Assembly (NCBI RefSeq): GCF_014839805.1
Contig: NC_051141.1
Span: 8,874,777 to 8,938,776 of the forward strand
Length of the DNA: 64,000 bases
Direction of reading: 5' to 3'
Origin: Manduca sexta
Lineage: Eukaryota > Arthropoda > Insecta > Lepidoptera > Sphingidae
The notes under the pieces were generated by a model. It was not told where the DNA came from. It was given only the letters and a program-made list of their open reading frames with translations, and did not search any database. The first letter of the stretch is position 1. Every line of letters begins with the position of its first letter. Shown in pieces: positions 60,371 through 64,000 of this stretch. Both the position numbers and the translations under genes were made by a program.

Positions 60371-61146
60371 GGGATGTGCTCTGTTAGCGGCGGTAAGTCC
60401 CCTCTTCGAGGTGTGGCTGACGAGACGTCACGGCGTCCTCTCATTCCGGACGACGCAGGTACTGACAGGTCACGGCTGCTTCGGCAGGTACCTGTATCGG
60501 ATCCGGGTGGAGGATACGCCCGCGTGTTTTTACTGTGCGGATCGGCCGGAGGACACGGTGGAGCATACGGTGGAGGTGTGCCCAGCTTGGGCTGAGCACC
60601 GCCATGTTCTCACAACGGCCATCGGTGGCGGAGACCTCTCGCGTCGGGGCCTGGTAGAAGCCATGCTCCGGGGCGAGAGAGTGGGACGCAGTCACCTCCT
60701 TCTGCGAGGACGTGATGCTCGCAAAGGAGGTGGCGGAGCGGACACGGCGCCAAAGCGCCCAACGTCCCATCCGCCACGGCAGACGCACAAGACGCGGGCG
60801 TCGAACGTCTGCTGAGGATCGTCGGCCTCCGTAGGCGCGGACCGTCGGGTGACGAGCATTGGGTAGCCCGTCGCCCGAAACACCCTTAACGGCTTCCGTG
60901 TGTTCGGCGCGTAGTGTTCCACGCGCGCCTCGAAGAGCAGTGTCAGTATAATTTGCGGGGCCCTTTAGGGCCGGTGCCTGCCTAGGTCTCAATGCCACCG
61001 GATCTTGGACCTAGGCACATAGGCAAAGGATGGGAACACCGTAGGTTCTTAGTCGGTAAAAGTCTGACACGCCCTCCCGCCCATCCCAAGGCGGGAGATA
61101 GTCAACTGACGATTTACCTACGTAAAAAAAAAGGGATGTGCTCTGT
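60371..61146 (+). mobile_element. 5'-truncated R1-clade LINE with 14-bp target duplication
   Basis: Direct repeats gggatgtgctctgt at 60371-60384 and 61133-61146 flank a 748-bp insertion ending in nine A (61124-61132), so the element reads on the plus strand. It retains only the C-terminal end of pol: RRHGVLSFRTTQVLTGHGCF, the cysteine-histidine block CFYCADRPEDTVEHTVEVC, and after a frameshift near 60680 the stretch FCEDVMLAKEVAERTRRQ. The same C-terminal region exists in the copy at 45789-48132 but is clearly diverged, so they are different R1-clade families. The exact target duplication suggests a fairly recent insertion. Confidence 0.9.
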
Positions 61147-64000
61147 GTACTTATTTAGCCCACTTTCCTCTGCAAAGTTTCCAGGAAACAACGATACGGC
61201 ATTGTGGCAATCCAATCAGTTTTACTTTGTAACAAGTAATAACACATTTCGATGCATGTGGATATCGGTCGATGTGAAACACTTCTTGATTAGCATATAT
61301 CGAGATTCATAAAGGAGAATGCCCATTTTTGTATGGAAGTTGGGCTACGCTTGCGTCTGTACAAAACCTTCACTAAACTATAGGGAATATATCATAAATC
61401 TTATATAAATTGAAAACAATTGGATATTCGATGGGAGTTCGGAGTAATCAGAATTTTTATAACTCGGTTATTTTGAGGTTAAGTATGGACTGCAATGATG
61501 TACGGTAGTAAGTACCTACGTGCCTAATTAAGTTCAATATTGCAGTACCTTCTTGATATTGCTATAAACAATTACTTGACATTCTTTTCACTTACCTTTA
61601 ATCGGCCTTATAAGAAACTGATAGGTATTAACATATCTGATGAGACGAAACTCCAATGAAACTTCTAAGATAGTATGGCGGAATATTAGTTTTTCCACTG
61701 AGCATATACTACCCGACCCTTTGTGTAAGTAGGTACATATTTTTCTGACTTATGACTTATTCTATTACATGGATTAACTTGATCTTTATTTTCACCTACC
61801 ATTATCTCATTTAAATATGGCGTCAACACATATTGTAGAATAGATTCAGCTTAGTTTTTATGACCGGCCGCATGCGTGACGCCAACCCTCTTTGGAGGAT
61901 TCCGATCCCAGCCAAGTCATGTTAGAAACACCGAGATAAAATCTTGCTTGGCCTGGAAATCGAACAGGAACCCAGGAACTAACTTCACAGCCTGATTAGG
62001 CTAATAGTTACTTATCATAGGAAAAGAAAAATAAAACAAGAAATACGAAATCCGATGTATATTTTTATATGTATTTTTGATAGATATGGCTTCCCAGAAA
62101 ACAGACAAGAACTTGATGTGGCCGCAACACGCTTATAATACTGCTGAAGTGAGTGAACGACTTCTTGCAGTGCTGGTCGGGTCATGCCATGTCGTTGTTG
62201 TCTGTGAACCTCTCTATTAACTGATCTCCAGCAGGCAGCACAAACTCATTCCAGCCTTGAAACCTAAAATATAATGTAGAAGTTGAGTAAACATGTTCAG
62301 ATTATTATTATTGTTAAACTGTTTTCTTTAGTTTTGCAAGATTTTTCCCACATTGTGGGTAGGTTAATAATAATCTACATAACTTACAAACTGGATAGAT
62401 TGTCTAAGAAATATACTTATCGTTGCTGTGGCACCGCAATGGTGCAGTTAATACACCGCCGGGATATGCCGTCTCGATTAACAGTCCTGGGTCTAGGCTC
62501 TAGACAACATTGTGTTGTTAACTAAAAGCCTTCCGTCTCAAAGTTCGGAACACACACTATATACCTTGTTTCTTAACAGTGAATTTCTCGACTCAACATT
62601 AAAATACATAACAATAACACTCCGATTTTGAGTAAAAATATTTTAATAATGAAATATTTTCAATCAGACAAATCTAAAGTGTCAAAATGTCATTAATTTC
62701 AGTTGCCAGTGTAATAAAAATCAGTACCCATATATTCATTTAATTAAAAATAAAGTCCAAACATGTTTTAGTTGACTTTAGTATTACTGTCAATGCAAGT
62801 ACAAGTCGCCGTTTGTTTGTTTTTTGAAGGATTAATATTTTATCTTTTTTACCAGCTATTTGGAGTTTGGTCATAATTATTTAGTATAATATATTTTTTA
62901 TAACAATATTTTTGTTTAATGAATAATATATTTAATCCATATATTATGATTATTATTGTACATATTAACTTTTTTATTCCATTAAAAGGGGAATTTGTTA
63001 TAAATTGGTATCAATTCGCCATATTGGCAGTAAATTATCCGGTGTTTCATTTGCAACAATTAAACAACTTTTTTTTTCATATCTATTAAACCCCCATTCG
63101 CTTATGACTGAAATAAGTACAAATGAAGTAATAATTAAAATTATGATTTTACATGGTTATTTAGTTAAGACGCATGACTGACGCAAAGATAGCCTGGTTT
63201 TGGGCATTGTCCTTTGAATATTTTCAATTCAAGTGTGGGAGGCTTGGTGATATTTTCCTAAAAAATTTCTCTTCTTTATATTATAATGTTTATTTATTTT
63301 TTTCTGATTTATATCTCTAAGGAGCCCACATGGTCCACGAACATTTTAAAAAGAGACATCAGTTCAAAAAAATCTTAAATAAGTATATTATATAAGTATT
63401 TGATCCCAACAAAATGTTCCCGTGGAAATTGTTTAAATTTCAGTTTATATATAAGAGAGACTTGAACAAATAAAAAAAAAACAAACTTATTGAAATGCCT
63501 ATAGGCCTTTGACATTTATTGTAAATGACAAACCAGCGTTTTATATTGCACAAACCTTTGAACTACTGGCAATTTGTTTGTCTTCACGGGAGGGTAACTA
63601 ATAATGCAGTTCAAAGCTCCTAAAACATGCGTAAGTATATAAACTAGTACGCACAAATATGCAATGGATTGAACGCAAATGTCTGCCACCCTAATTCCCT
63701 CCGCTAGGGTCTCGCCGGCCGAGCCACCCTAATTTGCACTGACTTCTGTCGATGCGTGGAAATGTAACTGAAAGAAATTTATTTTGGTGTTTTCATCTTG
63801 CTAGAGTTGAGTTGGACATTAACGTTCCGTTAATTTTAAATGGCATAATTCTAATAATTAACTTGTTGTTTATGATCTGGCCTCGTATTTCTCGAATAAA
63901 GTTTCATATTCTTAAGTATGTAATCGCTAATTAAATTAGACTAACTAGATTTCTCCTACAATGGGGGGATTTTGCGTGTTTTGCTTTCCATCCCATGAAA
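61147..64000. other. Terminal region without a supported gene
   Basis: A+T-rich DNA. About 61862-62010 ('gaccggccgcatgcgtgacg', 'ttccgatcccagccaagtca') looks like a decayed SINE-type repeat; nothing else is recognisable. Confidence 0.45.

Overview
The window is A+T-rich, intron-rich nuclear DNA from an insect, almost certainly a moth or butterfly. Evidence: an insect-type odorant receptor with small exons, a mitochondrial paraplegin gene split into 15 exons, R1-clade retrotransposon fragments, and many interspersed repeats of types I recognise from Lepidoptera. Bases 1-179 and 15722-16221 are assembly gaps.

Only two host genes are supported. (1) On the minus strand, 24564-35020, lies a complete paraplegin (SPG7) gene: the mitochondrial inner-membrane m-AAA protease subunit. 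All 15 exons join in frame to about 782 codons. (2) On the plus strand, 39448-50340, lies a seven-transmembrane odorant receptor of 9 exons and about 431 codons. It has a one-base frameshift at a T-run in exon 4 and a weak splice donor after exon 6, so it is either a young pseudogene or carries a sequence error. The two genes are functionally unrelated and lie tail to tail in neither sense: their 5' ends face each other across about 4.4 kb.

The rest is mobile-element territory. 1.3-7.3 kb is a cluster of DNA transposons: a TA-flanked element with 24-bp inverted ends and a repeated subterminal motif (holding a Penelope-like remnant), a hAT element with a perfect 8-bp target duplication, and a decayed ISL2EU-like element (AT target site) carrying remnants of a YqaJ-type nuclease gene and a DDE transposase. 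Two shorter relatives holding a degenerate THAP-like exon lie at 27.6-28.4 kb (inside a paraplegin intron) and 53.0-53.6 kb in opposite orientations. R1-clade LINE copies are at 12.3, 45.8-48.1 (13-bp target duplication, inside the receptor's seventh intron) and 60.4-61.1 kb (14-bp target duplication). 7.3-24.5, 50.3-60.4 and 61.1-64 kb show no gene I can support.

The least expected signal is at 48987-49146, in the receptor's seventh intron: six correctly alternating GAA/TTC units of a heat-shock element on an exact 5-bp grid, a second three-unit element nearby, and a TATA box, all arranged as a minus-strand heat-shock promoter, possibly the U3 of an LTR.
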